From Rhynchosporium graminicola (lineage: Eukaryota > Ascomycota > Leotiomycetes > Helotiales > Ploettnerulaceae): 18,077 nt of DNA. Shown piece by piece: positions 1 to 8,591 of this stretch (its first letter is position 1; each line of letters starts with the position of its first letter). The stretch spans positions 194,838 to 212,914 of the forward strand of contig FJUW01000042.1 in the NCBI GenBank assembly GCA_900074885.1. The letters run 5' to 3'. The notes beneath the pieces were generated by a model that worked only from the letters and a program-made list of their open reading frames with translations, searched no databases and was not told the origin of the DNA. Position numbers and translations under genes: made by a program.

Positions 1-419
1 TTCGCTAAGAAGTAATATACTTTTATACTTCTTAAACGATCTACTATCGGAAGTAGATATAACTGATAATATAGCAGGCTATATATTAAGGAAATTCTTA
101 AGTATATTAGCTATAGAAGACTATCTTGTTTTTTGATCTATAATAATAAAGATATTAGTATATATTTCTATAATTAATAGATTAATAACTTACCTAGTTG
201 CGGAAAACGAGTATTTTCAATTTCTAAGGCCTCTATATGCCTTTTTAAAGCTCTATTATTCTCTCCTGAATATTTAAAGCCTAATATAATAGTTCGAATT
301 TTTTTCTATAAGAAGGTATCTAATATAATTAGTATATATATAAATATTAATAGGAATTTACTTACTATTACTTAAATCCTCTTCTCTATTATTCTCGATA
401 TTAGCTATATCTCCTCTAT

Positions 420-1650
420 TATTAAGTTCGCTATAAGCGTCCTTTATAATATTCTTTAATATATCCTAAACGATAAGGTTAAGCATGTGAGCTAAATACG
501 CTATATCTCCTTGAAATCTAATTCCCTTTATATCGTAGTCTTTAATAAAAGCTCGGATTAGGGTATCGTTCGAGCTAGCGTTATCTCGAGTAATACTATA
601 TATAGTTAGTTATTTATATTTAATATAAAAGAAAGGATTATTATAATACCTTATAATACTATCTTGAATATTCCACTCTTCTAAGGCTTTAGATAAAACC
701 TTAAATATATACTTTCCGGAGTGAGGTTCGCTTAAATAAGCTATACTAATAGCGTATAACTTAAGCTTAAAGCTACTATTAATATAATAACTATAATAAT
801 AATTAGTATAATAATAGTAATTAATAATAATATAAGGAAACTCACATAGTAACCCCTAGATAAGAGTCTTGGTTTATAGTAGTCCACACGTCTAGAGTTA
901 AAGAAAAATAGCCCTTCTCTCTAATATCTAGATCTAGTTCTTCTTGAATTATATTTCTTCTCTCCTTATAGATACTATTTAAATAATCGTGAAGTATCTT
1001 ATTATAAAGAAGAGGGGATTACCTATTATAAAGTTAGTAAATTACTATTATTAATATATATAAGAGCGACTTACTCGTTTAAGTAAAGAGTTAATTCTCT
1101 AAAAGAAGTACTTAAAATACTTCTAAAAGATAGATTATTTTCGATAATAAATCGTATTAATAGCGACTTATATCTCTTTAAATTAAATACTTCTTTAATA
1201 GGCGAAGCAGGCCTCTTAGTACCTCTTAAAGAGCTAAAAGCCTGAGTTATAGTAGCTTAACTACTACTACTTCCTTAACTAGAAGTTTCTTTAAAGTCGG
1301 AATTATCTATTAATTAGTTAGTTTATTATTATATAAAAGATATTATTAACTTACTAGATTCCGAGTCTAGCTGCATTAAGAGTCTTCGTATATTAAAAGC
1401 CTTATGATTAAACTTATAATAAGTAATATAATTACTCGTAGAGTAATTTACTCTCTAGCCTTTAAAGACCTTTCTATATGAATTATTAGTATATATATAT
1501 AAATAGAGTAGATTTTAATACTTACGTGCAACCTTTATATAAGCACTTAATAGTGACTAATCGAGGCTCCGTAGGGTCCTCTCTAGGAGGCTCTAAAGTC
1601 TTAGAAAAGAGACCCTTTTCAAAGATAATAGGTTAATCTTTAGTATTAAT
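420..1650 (-). pseudogene. hAT transposase relic (BED finger to catalytic core)
   Basis: Unlinked reading segments together resemble a hAT transposase, the enzyme that excises and reinserts the element. In order: KCLYKGC (1528-1548) followed, after a probable intron, by TSNYITYYKFNHKAFN (1392-1439), matching a BED-type C2H2 finger; a segment with SLLIRFIIENNLSF and FRELTLYLNE (1073-1186), typical of hAT enzymes before the catalytic core; LDVWTT with its conserved Asp and Trp; DNASSNDTL, the usual second acidic motif; and YLAHMLNLIV. In-frame stops include TGA at 842-844 where hAT proteins often have Trp, TAG at 466-468 in place of the Gln usual in VQDIL, and TAA at 1257-1259 and 1275-1277. 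The start codon cannot be assigned and the C-terminus was not traced. It is certainly inactive as a protein-coding gene. The superfamily call rests on motif recognition, not on a search. Confidence 0.8.
1474..1525 (-). other. Relic spliceosomal intron in the hAT transposase
   Basis: Within the BED-finger region the minus strand shows GTAAGT at 1525-1520, a TACTAAT branch-like sequence, and CATATAG ending at 1474. This gives a 52-nt intron of normal fungal size. Removing it joins the KGC half of the finger to the TSNYITYYKF half, which is why I prefer an intron to random sequence. It implies the ancestral element was already adapted to fungal splicing. Confidence 0.55.
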
Positions 1651-2138
1651 CTCAAAATCAAAGGCGTTTTGAGCTCTATTAATAGAGATAGCTATCTAAT
1701 AACCGGAAGTAGATATAATAGAGGTATAGATATATATATTTATATATATATATAAAATTATATAGATATATAAGAGTAAAGAGTAAGATAAGTATAAAAG
1801 TAATACTAGATATCGATAATCTGAAGAAGATATTTCGATTACTACGAGGGAGTAAAGGTTCTTATATATAAAATATATAATTTCTAGAATAATCTACTTA
1901 GATATCGATTTCTAAGCATATTATAAATAGATTCGTTGATTTATAAGTATTAGAAATCACTAGAATAGAATAGAATTATCTAGAAAATCGATTATAAATC
2001 TACGATTAGAAAGCGTATTCTAGTTATTTCTAATAATTTCTAGATTATATAAGATTAATAAGCTATTATTACTAATAGAAACTTGATTTCTAATAGTAAG
2101 TTCTAGTAATTTCTACTTTAAGAAGACTTAGTAGACTC

Positions 2139-2173
2139 TCGCATTAAGTAGCGAGTTCGCTTCAAGTGGCGAG
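2139..2173. repeat. 17-bp direct repeat with internal dyad, likely hAT subterminal repeat
   Basis: Two 17-bp copies lie at 2139-2155 (TCGCATTAAGTAGCGAG) and 2157-2173 (TCGCTTCAAGTGGCGAG), one base apart. They differ at three positions; two are T for C and A for G, the RIP type of change. The first copy also holds a CTCGC/GCGAG dyad with the preceding C. Repeated subterminal motifs are usual transposase-binding sites in hAT elements, and the position beyond the 5' end of the transposase relic fits that. The function is inferred. Confidence 0.55.
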
Positions 2174-2233
2174 GGCCTAATCTTAGAAAGGATAGTTAAG
2201 CGAAGATCTAAGCCTAATACGTGCTAGTCTAAA

Positions 2234-2242
2234 GTCACGTGA
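2234..2242. promoter_or_regulatory. GTCACGTGA, CACGTG E-box near the left AT-block edge
   Basis: The sequence GTCACGTGA holds a palindromic TCACGTGA, the core bound by bHLH proteins of the Cbf1 type. It sits about 110 bp inside the left AT-rich block. No gene start is close enough to assign it as a promoter element. The same 9-mer recurs near the right block. Confidence 0.3.
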
Positions 2243-2299
2243 GTTAATCGAATTTTAATCGATTAAATCAATTATAATTAGATTAGATTAGATTAACTC
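2241..2299. repeat. 59-bp segment bounded by 9-bp inverted repeats
   Basis: GAGTTAATC at 2241-2249 is the exact reverse complement of GATTAACTC at 2291-2299. Between them are TTAATCGATTAA-type palindromic DNA and three GATTA units. The same 9-mer pair recurs at the 36-bp palindrome just downstream, so this motif occurs four times in 100 bp. It could be a small terminal-inverted-repeat relic or part of the hAT end; I cannot tell which. Confidence 0.45.
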
Positions 2300-2312
2300 T
2301 GAATTACCTTTA

Positions 2313-2348
2313 ATTAGATTAGATTAACTCGAGTTAATCTAATCTAAT
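2313..2348. repeat. 36-bp perfect palindrome at the left AT-block edge
   Basis: Bases 2313-2330 and 2331-2348 are perfect 18-bp inverted arms with no spacer, centred on CTCGAG. The left arm reads ATTAGATTAGATTAACTC. Just downstream the composition changes from AT-rich repeat DNA to balanced intergenic DNA. A palindrome without a loop can extrude as a cruciform and is often unstable, so a perfect copy suggests a recent origin or selection. Confidence 0.75.
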
Positions 2349-2626
2349 CTAATCATTTCGCACACTGTTGATCAGTACTATAGCAATTTGCCATATATGG
2401 AAGGAAAAGCTGTATGCACGGAGGAGGAAGAGGAGGAGGGCCAAGGCCACGCTTTTCGATAGAAAAGAAGGACGCACGAAGAAGAAGGAAACATTATCCT
2501 CGAATATAGACATATATATACACGACAGGAGAAGAGAAACAGATGAACTCAGGAGAACATAATCCATAAATGCGCTAGATCTGACGCCTCTTTCGAACGA
2601 GTACTACATCTCGATACAGAAATACG

Positions 2627-2659
2627 AATAGCTTTATACTTTACCCTGATAAAGCTATT
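2627..2659. repeat. 11-bp perfect hairpin, 11-nt loop
   Basis: AATAGCTTTAT at 2627-2637 pairs perfectly with ATAAAGCTATT at 2649-2659, leaving an 11-nt loop. No U-tract or adjoining gene end explains it. It may be a chance fold or a small transposon relic. Confidence 0.5.
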
Positions 2660-2974
2660 TGTCCCTCTTCACGTCATGCATGATGCATACCGCATTTGTA
2701 AAGCAAGCTAGAAAACAGGCGACTGCGATACATAAAAAATAACGGCTTGAAAAAAGGTCGATGTGTTAAAAATATGCCTGTATAGTAAGTCTGTTTTACT
2801 CATGTAGCTTTAGCTTCTATTGTTAGCACGCCCTCAAAGTAGAAGAGAGAAATAAGGGGAAAGAACGCTCTTAGGTCAGGTATATGATAACAGAATTGCT
2901 ACCTCTATACACGATCAATCACCATCTTCTTCTTATAGAACATAAATAGTCTGACTCCGCTTATATGTTAATCC

Positions 2975-3345
2975 CCTCTACTTTTAAACCCCCTCTCTCT
3001 CACTCTCTCACTCCCTAACTCTCTTCTTTCTTTTCTTTCTTTCTTTCTTTCATTCTTCCTTCCTCCCTTCCTCTCAGCGTTCCAACATCTACAAACCAGT
3101 CTCCATCTCAAACCCTCACCCCTCAACCCTCCATCCTCCATCCTCCACTCAACCCCGTCCCCAATCCTCCACACAAAACTCTACATACCTCGAATCATCA
3201 ACTTCCCATTCCCATTCCCATTCCACAAAGTCCTCTAACCTGAATCTACCAGCAGATCATCTCCAAACTTTCACATCATCCACTATCCATCCACTAACGA
3301 TAGAGAAAAGCGCTCACGAAATCGAGTCTCCCACCCCCTCCAGAA
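2975..3345 (+). promoter_or_regulatory. Orphan CT/CA-rich promoter and leader-like tract
   Basis: Bases about 2975-3080 are almost pure pyrimidine, with CTCT runs followed by CTTT units. They pass into a C/A-rich stretch with repeated CATCC, CCATT and CAACC words. No ATG occurs on the plus strand from about 2975 until 3345, and that ATG is followed by a stop after two codons. Pyrimidine tracts ahead of C/A-rich, ATG-poor leaders are typical of filamentous-fungal promoters. No reading frame follows, so this may be the remains of a lost gene, the start of a non-coding transcript, or simply low-complexity DNA. Confidence 0.3.
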
Positions 3346-3400
3346 TGCCAGAGTAGGTGCCACACAGAGTACCATGAATTTTTGAACTCCTGATATATGG

Positions 3401-3436
3401 ATACAATACAATACAATACAATACAGTACAATACAA
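3401..3436. repeat. (ATACA)n microsatellite
   Basis: Seven consecutive ATACA-type units with one G substitution, from 3401 to about 3436. It is a simple pentanucleotide repeat with no gene attached. Confidence 0.85.
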
Positions 3437-4300
3437 CCATCGATGGAATAAAAAAAAGCCAAAAAAAAGCGGCGAGGAAACGAGACAGACTTGAGAAGTT
3501 CTCGTTTCACAGACGGATACGGTACTGTGGATAAAATATGAAAATTGGATCATCTACGCTGTACGTACGTAGTACTGTAGAGTGAGTAGAGTCATTTCGG
3601 TAACGTCAACTTCGTTCGATCCCATTGGATGTCGAGACATCAGTCTACTCTACTCTGCTCTACTGTACCATCCATCGCTTGGCGAAAGACGAAGAAGCCT
3701 TTAATTGGCATTGTTGCGGCAGCGGAGTTGATCACCAAATTCCACTTTCCGAATCTCAAATCATTGACGCTTCAATTGATCGATCAAAATCAATGGATGC
3801 TGAGGAGCCTTGTATTTGCATTCTCAATCTCATCACCATCTATATACTGCTAGCTAAGTCCAATACTCCGAGAAAAAGATAGCTAGCTGGCTGCTATAAA
3901 TAGCTACCTGTCTCTGAACAGATATCCACCTAACCATCCATCCATTTCCATGTCCCAAACGCCGTCCATCTACCCATCCATAGATAGGAAATGAAGCCCA
4001 TGCAGCAAAGGTATCGAACGAGAAGTCAATATAAAAGAAAATGTCAGATCTTCTTAGACCAGATTCAGACCAGATAACATCATATCTGCACCTCTTCATC
4101 AGCCATCTCCTTCATGCTCATAATAAATTCGGAAATACTGCTTCCTTGCTTGTCAGTCTAGACGAGCCCGCCATGCAGCCCATTTTATGCACCTGTAAAT
4201 GTCGATTTCGAGATATTGCAACTCCCGTGCTGACCTAGACCAAGGAGAAGTAGAGTTTTTCTCTTTTCGCTCGTTCAAACATCCGCCCATTCATATCCAA

Positions 4301-6579
4301 CTACTGCGAAGGCGTACGCGCAACCACCACATCCGGATCCACCAACTCATTCTCCTCCATCTTGAAGCTATACAACCGAACTTCGCAATCCTCACTTCCA
4401 GTCACCATCTTGCTATCACTCAGCCCAATACACGTTACGGGTCCCGCATGACCCGAGAAAGTCTTCTCGCACTTCCCTGTCCTCGCATCCCAGACCTTGA
4501 CCATGCGGTCCTCGGCACCCGAGACGACGCGAAGAGTATCGGCTGCGACCGCCCATACGCCTTCGACATGTCCAAACATTGTCTTCAAACAGCGGCCAGA
4601 CGAGACATCCCAGAGGCGGACAGTGGAGTCCAGTGCGCCAGTGACCATGTAGCGAGGTGGATGGGGACGTGTGCTGGGCCAGTCGTCGCCGTAGGGTTTG
4701 TCAGGTTGGAGGATTGGAGTGTGTACGTCACTCGTACTGGCTGTACTGCTTGCTCCGTCATCATCTTCATTCTCGAACTCTTCAGGTTCGTATTCCGGGG
4801 GTAGGAGAGTGACTTGTTGGACTTGTCCTACGTGAGCTTCAAAAACTCGGATACATTGATGGGTATCGAGATCCCAAAGTCGGATGGTACAGTCGTCCGA
4901 TGCGGTGAAGACGGTTCGGGATGCTGAGTCTACTTTGACGGCATTGACCCAATCTTTGTGACCTCGAAGGCAAAAGGTATTTTGATCCGCATAATCCCAG
5001 ATCTTGACACTTTTATCAATAGAACCCGAAGCTACAATATTCCCATCAAAGTTGACTGCAATCACACCTCCGGTATGGCCTAGAAGCGTGGATACACACT
5101 CTCCAGTTCTCCAGTTCCACACCTTGAGTGTCTTGTCCAAGCTTCCACTGATCAGTTTCGTGTCATCGAACTGAAGGGCGCGAACTCCAGAAGTATGGCC
5201 TTTTAGTGTTCGCAAACACTCTCCGGTCTCGATATCCCAGATCTTGATAGTCGCATCGTAAGATCCAGTGGCTAAAATATTGTCGTCGAACTGAAGACAC
5301 ATAACACCGTTTGAGTGCCCTCTAAAGATCTTGGTCGAGCACCTTCCATACTTCCAGTTTGTCCCGACCTTAAATCGATCTTTATAGACATCCTTCCAGG
5401 GCCGAAATTTTGGTTTGCTGAAATATGATTCTTCGGGATTTAACCTTTGACGTTTACTCGCTTCAGGTGATGTAGCCAGCAAGTCAGACCTAAAAGCAGT
5501 GGCATCCCTCTTCGACGATCCATTCAAAGATGCAGCCTTGACCAATTCCAAGCTTCCGTGGTCATCGGGAATTGGTGTGAGATTTGGTGACCATTCGTTC
5601 AGGCCTCGCCCCGTGGCGCGCAATTGTTGTTGACGTTTCCAATCTCTCAACCTCTTCCTCTCCATCAATGGCAAGCCCCAACCACATTTTGTGCATTTCC
5701 GATCGATATGTTGCTCGCACATCTTGTGCCAAACTACATCATCATCTGCCAGTATCCTCCATTTCTGACTGACTTGGGCTGCTTTGCATAGGGAGGTTGT
5801 GTCCAGGTAACATAGGATCTTGAATGATACCTCGGCGGGGAGCGCAGTGACGAAGTCGATTCGAATGAGATCCCTCACAGCGGTGGAGAGGTAAGAAAGT
5901 TGAGAGAAACAACATTGCGTGAGAATACCCTGGAGCATGAGGTTTCGGTGCTTCGCAGGCGCAGCGGAGAAAAGTGACCACACATGTGATATGCCCTGCT
6001 GATCCGCTTGAGATAATGTATCGAGTTCCTGTTCCCAGTCAGTATTTCGCATTCATATTCAATTGTGCTACATACCCTCTGGAGATTGTCCATGGTAGGC
6101 TCATCAGCAGTTCGTCTACATTTCGAGTCCGGTCGATGGCGATAGCAGTACTTTGTGTTCGGGTCCTTTGCTTTCGGTGCGGAAGGTTCTCCGGCGCCCA
6201 TGACCCCCGTACCCATAGGAGCATACTGCTCAGGTATATGTCTTGCAAGAAACGGAGCGACCGTCATGCCTGCGACCTTATTTGAAGCCGGTAAAGCAAT
6301 GCTAGGGTCTCTACCATCACCTGCGTGTTGGCGGCTGCAGTTATCATGAGAGGGAGGATATCCATCTTCTGACACAGTAGCCATATCCATTGTCTGCTCC
6401 AGCAAGTCTGTTCGCGAACCTGACGGCATTTGGATAGTCATTGCATGGCCGTCTGTGAAGGCGTTATTGCGTCTCGAGACGGTATGGGAAGAGGAGTTCT
6501 TTGTTTTGTGGTCGGAGGACGAAGGTCGTTCTATAAATTGGCGCAGGGCCGTAGGGTCGGAGGGAGGATTTGACGCCAT
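4301..6579 (-). CDS. sconB: SconB/Met30-type F-box and WD40 protein, SCF substrate receptor
   Basis: Two exons, 6579-6076 and 6028-4301, encode 743 residues. The family (S. cerevisiae Met30, A. nidulans SconB, N. crassa SCON-2) is the substrate receptor of an SCF ubiquitin ligase that turns off the bZIP sulfur activator (MetR/CYS3/Met4) when sulfur is plentiful. Visible features: a disordered N-terminus to about 110; the family motif [11 protein letters not shown] at 141-151; a pre-F-box region with [16 protein letters not shown]; an F-box at about 226-273 ([14 protein letters not shown]) that should bind Skp1; and seven WD40 repeats at about 403-723 (GH...WD pattern). The fifth repeat carries an acidic, Ser/Thr-rich insert at about 576-626. 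The ATG at 6579 is the first after an in-frame TGA eight codons upstream. Length is somewhat above Met30 (about 640), as expected for filamentous fungi. No breaks were seen. Orthology is strong; sulfur control is inferred from the family. Confidence 0.95.
6029..6075 (-). other. 47-nt phase-0 intron of sconB
   Basis: On the minus strand GTATGT begins at 6075, TACTGAC supplies a near-perfect branch site, and AACAG ends at 6029. Splicing joins MDNLQR to [12 protein letters not shown], restoring the family sequence without a frame change. Reading through would reach a stop at about 5875 in the first-exon frame. The branch-to-acceptor distance is very short, as in many fungal introns. Confidence 0.92.
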
Positions 6580-7010
6580 CGTTTGACAAAGGAGAGAAGA
6601 TCAGTTAGGATTCGTGCTTCAGCCGCGCGGAGTCGCAAGACGAGATGAGAGTTGCACAAGAGCCTCAGATGCGGCAATCCGAGTCAGAATGGTTCGGCGC
6701 ATTCAATGATTGCTTCCAGCTGTTCTGGGCGAAAGTCGTGATCAGCCCGGGGCAACATGCAATGGCATATGAAACAAGGAAGGTGAGGTGAGATGAGGAC
6801 AGGCGGTACCGGTGGGTTGGTAGGTTGATTCTGATCTGATCTAAAAGGAGCGGCGACGAGGTCGCAACTTGACTGCGGGATGGCGTGCGATCTGGGGTTT
6901 TGGCGGGAAGGCGTCAGAGCAGCAGGGACCCGCACCAGCACCGAATGGATGGGGAAAATATAATAAGTGAAAGCTGTTTCCTAGCACCCCGCGTGGTCGA
7001 ACTAGTTTTG

Positions 7011-7015
7011 ATTGG
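7011..7015 (-). promoter_or_regulatory. CCAAT box candidate upstream of sconB
   Basis: GCCAATCA on the minus strand, about 430 bp upstream of the sconB start, matches the CCAAT core bound by the fungal HAP complex. A single pentamer is weak evidence; position and orientation are its only support. Confidence 0.25.
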
Positions 7016-7704
7016 CAATTGTTATGATTGAAATGATGCAATTCAATTTTCTGGATCACGCCTTCGAATTCCGTCTTCAAAATTGCCATGTACAATCAAG
7101 GTACCTTCAAAGAGAATCAATCTCTGGCTGGTATTCGCCCATCCATTGTCTTCTCATCCTGTCAAACTGTTAGAGGCGAAGCGTCTGCGTCCCAACCCAA
7201 CCGAGACAGACTGTGACTAATGCAGCCTGATAGATAGCCCCACGGCAAAGGGTCGCGCGTCCAGTGGATCTTTTACCTTTCTTTTCCTTCCTGGTTCGTA
7301 GAAGGAAGGCAAACCTAAATATAATAATATATACTGTACTAAGTATATACAGCGGAAAAGCACGTAATAAGACAGGATTGCAATGGTCTGGGTCCGGAGT
7401 ATAAAATTCTCGATTGGTAAGCAAGGATGGGATACTGAATTCCCTTACAGATTAAAACTTTCGTTTCTTTCCCGCTTGCTTCTTCTTCTCATCACTTTCT
7501 TCTGGCAAACAACCTTGGACTTTTTCTGCCACGCAGGCTCTGCATTAGGTTAGACAAACAAATTTAGTATAGTCTGCGCTCACCGTTCCGTCACTGCACT
7601 CGACTCCACTTCTTTACGGGTCCGGAGATCGTTAAACGCCCTTAGGTTTGGCTTCGTCTGAAATGCGGGGAAGGGCATGCATGCATGAGCTTCGGTTTCG
7701 GAGG

Positions 7705-7748
7705 ATGGCATGGCATGGCATGGCATGGCATGGCATGGCATGGGATGG
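7705..7748. repeat. (ATGGC)7 microsatellite
   Basis: Seven perfect ATGGC units at 7705-7739 followed by ATGGGATGG. Because GCATGC and CCATGG-like words overlap, the tract is nearly self-complementary in short registers. Confidence 0.95.
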
Positions 7749-7885
7749 ACGCGATGTGTTGGATGAGAGATAGACCTTTGCGTGATTCGTCCTGGAGGGT
7801 TCTGATGTGTCTCTCTCTAATACATGGAGGGAGCTTGTCCTACCCGCGTTATACCAAGTACTTCCTTTACGAGTGGTCAATAGCA

Positions 7886-7917
7886 GATGGATGGATGGAT
7901 GGATGGATGGATGGATG
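7886..7917. repeat. (GATG)8 microsatellite
   Basis: Eight perfect GATG units, followed by GAGAGATGAGATGAGATG-like sequence. The reverse strand reads CATC, the same type of word found in the C-rich leader tracts elsewhere in the window. Confidence 0.95.
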
Positions 7918-8591
7918 AGAGAGATGAGATGAGATGCAGTCTCAGTGATTTGCCGAGTTCTCACACTTGAGCTCTACTCTCCTATGAGGAGGGTGTGTTT
8001 CCTTCATGAGTACCTCTTCAGGGCTTCGGGATAAGAAATCAGTCGTAGCACCTTACAAAATCAAAAATACTGCGGGCCTGATTCTTTCGCGATTGCCTCC
8101 TACTAATATCCAAAACGAATGACTATCGATGCTAGGAAGAAGGTGGCTGATCTAGGGACCTGTATAAGGACATCGAAGTCATGGAAGATTTTGGCACTTT
8201 ACTCAATCATTACATAAATACCACCAAAGTCTTCCTCGACTTCAAACTTTTATCTTGGAATGTTTCAAGGTCATGAAATTAACCTAGCATTCATAGCCAT
8301 CCTACCTAGTTTAGATCGTCTTTAACGACTTGCTGCTAAGAAAGCGACTAATGTCTATGACTCTATATAAATTCCACCTGCCTGCCTCTAGGATCTCTCT
8401 CATGTTTGATTTCCTTAACGTTTCTTCGCACAACGCATCACCGTAATTACTAATCCCCTACCTTCCTCAGTCATAACAAAAGTGTGAATCCGAGGCTCCG
8501 CTGTTTCGTCGCGGGTGAAGCCAGATCTGAACCTGCGACTCGAAATAGCATGTATCTCAAGCTATAACACTGAAGTGCTATCCAGGGTTAA

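Larger units (their letters stand above)
1..2175 (-). mobile_element. RIP-degraded hAT-superfamily DNA transposon, cut by the window start
   Basis: This AT-rich block carries a decayed cut-and-paste DNA transposon reading leftward. Minus-strand translation gives hAT landmarks in the expected order: a BED-like finger near 1392-1548, the pre-catalytic helix region near 1073-1186, the first catalytic segment with LDVWTT near 884-895, DNASSNDTL near 557-585, and GDIAYLAHMLNLIV near 470-515. The C-terminal dimerisation region would lie at or beyond base 1. The 5' terminal region is probably around 2139-2173, where a 17-bp motif is repeated. Breaks are mostly C-to-T or G-to-A type: stops replace expected Gln or Trp codons, and CpA and TpG look depleted while TpA is abundant. 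That fits RIP, a fungal genome defence, though I did not compute indices. No terminal inverted repeat or 8-bp target duplication was identified, so the outer limit at 2175 is approximate. Confidence 0.8.
2350..4300. other. Non-coding stretch between AT-rich block and sconB
   Basis: No convincing coding region was found on either strand. Open frames here are under about 85 codons, low in complexity, and lack recognisable motifs. The stretch holds a hairpin (2627-2659), a CT/CA-rich leader-like tract (2975-3345), and a pentamer microsatellite (3401-3436). The last few hundred bases before 4300 should contain the 3' untranslated region of the minus-strand sconB gene, but no decisive polyadenylation signal was identified. 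Confidence 0.6.
6580..8591. other. Non-coding upstream region of sconB with microsatellites
   Basis: No supported gene was found. The right-hand neighbour is a plus-strand relic gene, so this is a divergent intergenic region and should hold the sconB promoter. An ATTGG (CCAAT on the sconB strand) lies at 7011-7015. Two microsatellites occur at 7705-7748 and 7886-7917. I looked for the CYS3-type palindrome ATGRYRYCAT, which might be expected for sulfur feedback, and did not find a full match. Confidence 0.55.

Noticed and set aside
1..2350. AT-rich block as mitochondrial DNA
   Set aside because: It contains a nuclear-type hAT transposase with RIP-type stops and a GT-AG intron, and it is continuous with nuclear genes.
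2368..2562. 64-codon Arg/Lys-rich frame next to the palindrome
   Set aside because: Translation of purine-rich GAGGAAGAGG-type DNA; an equally long frame exists on the other strand.
4199..4804. Plus-strand open frame (201 codons) opposite sconB
   Set aside because: It is antisense to the WD40 repeats, whose sequence is unmistakable on the minus strand; no independent protein features.
6580..7750. CYS3/MetR-type site (ATGRYRYCAT) upstream of sconB, including the ATGGC repeat
   Set aside because: No full match was found. The ATGGC repeat and ATGGCGTGCG near 6879 match only part of the consensus.
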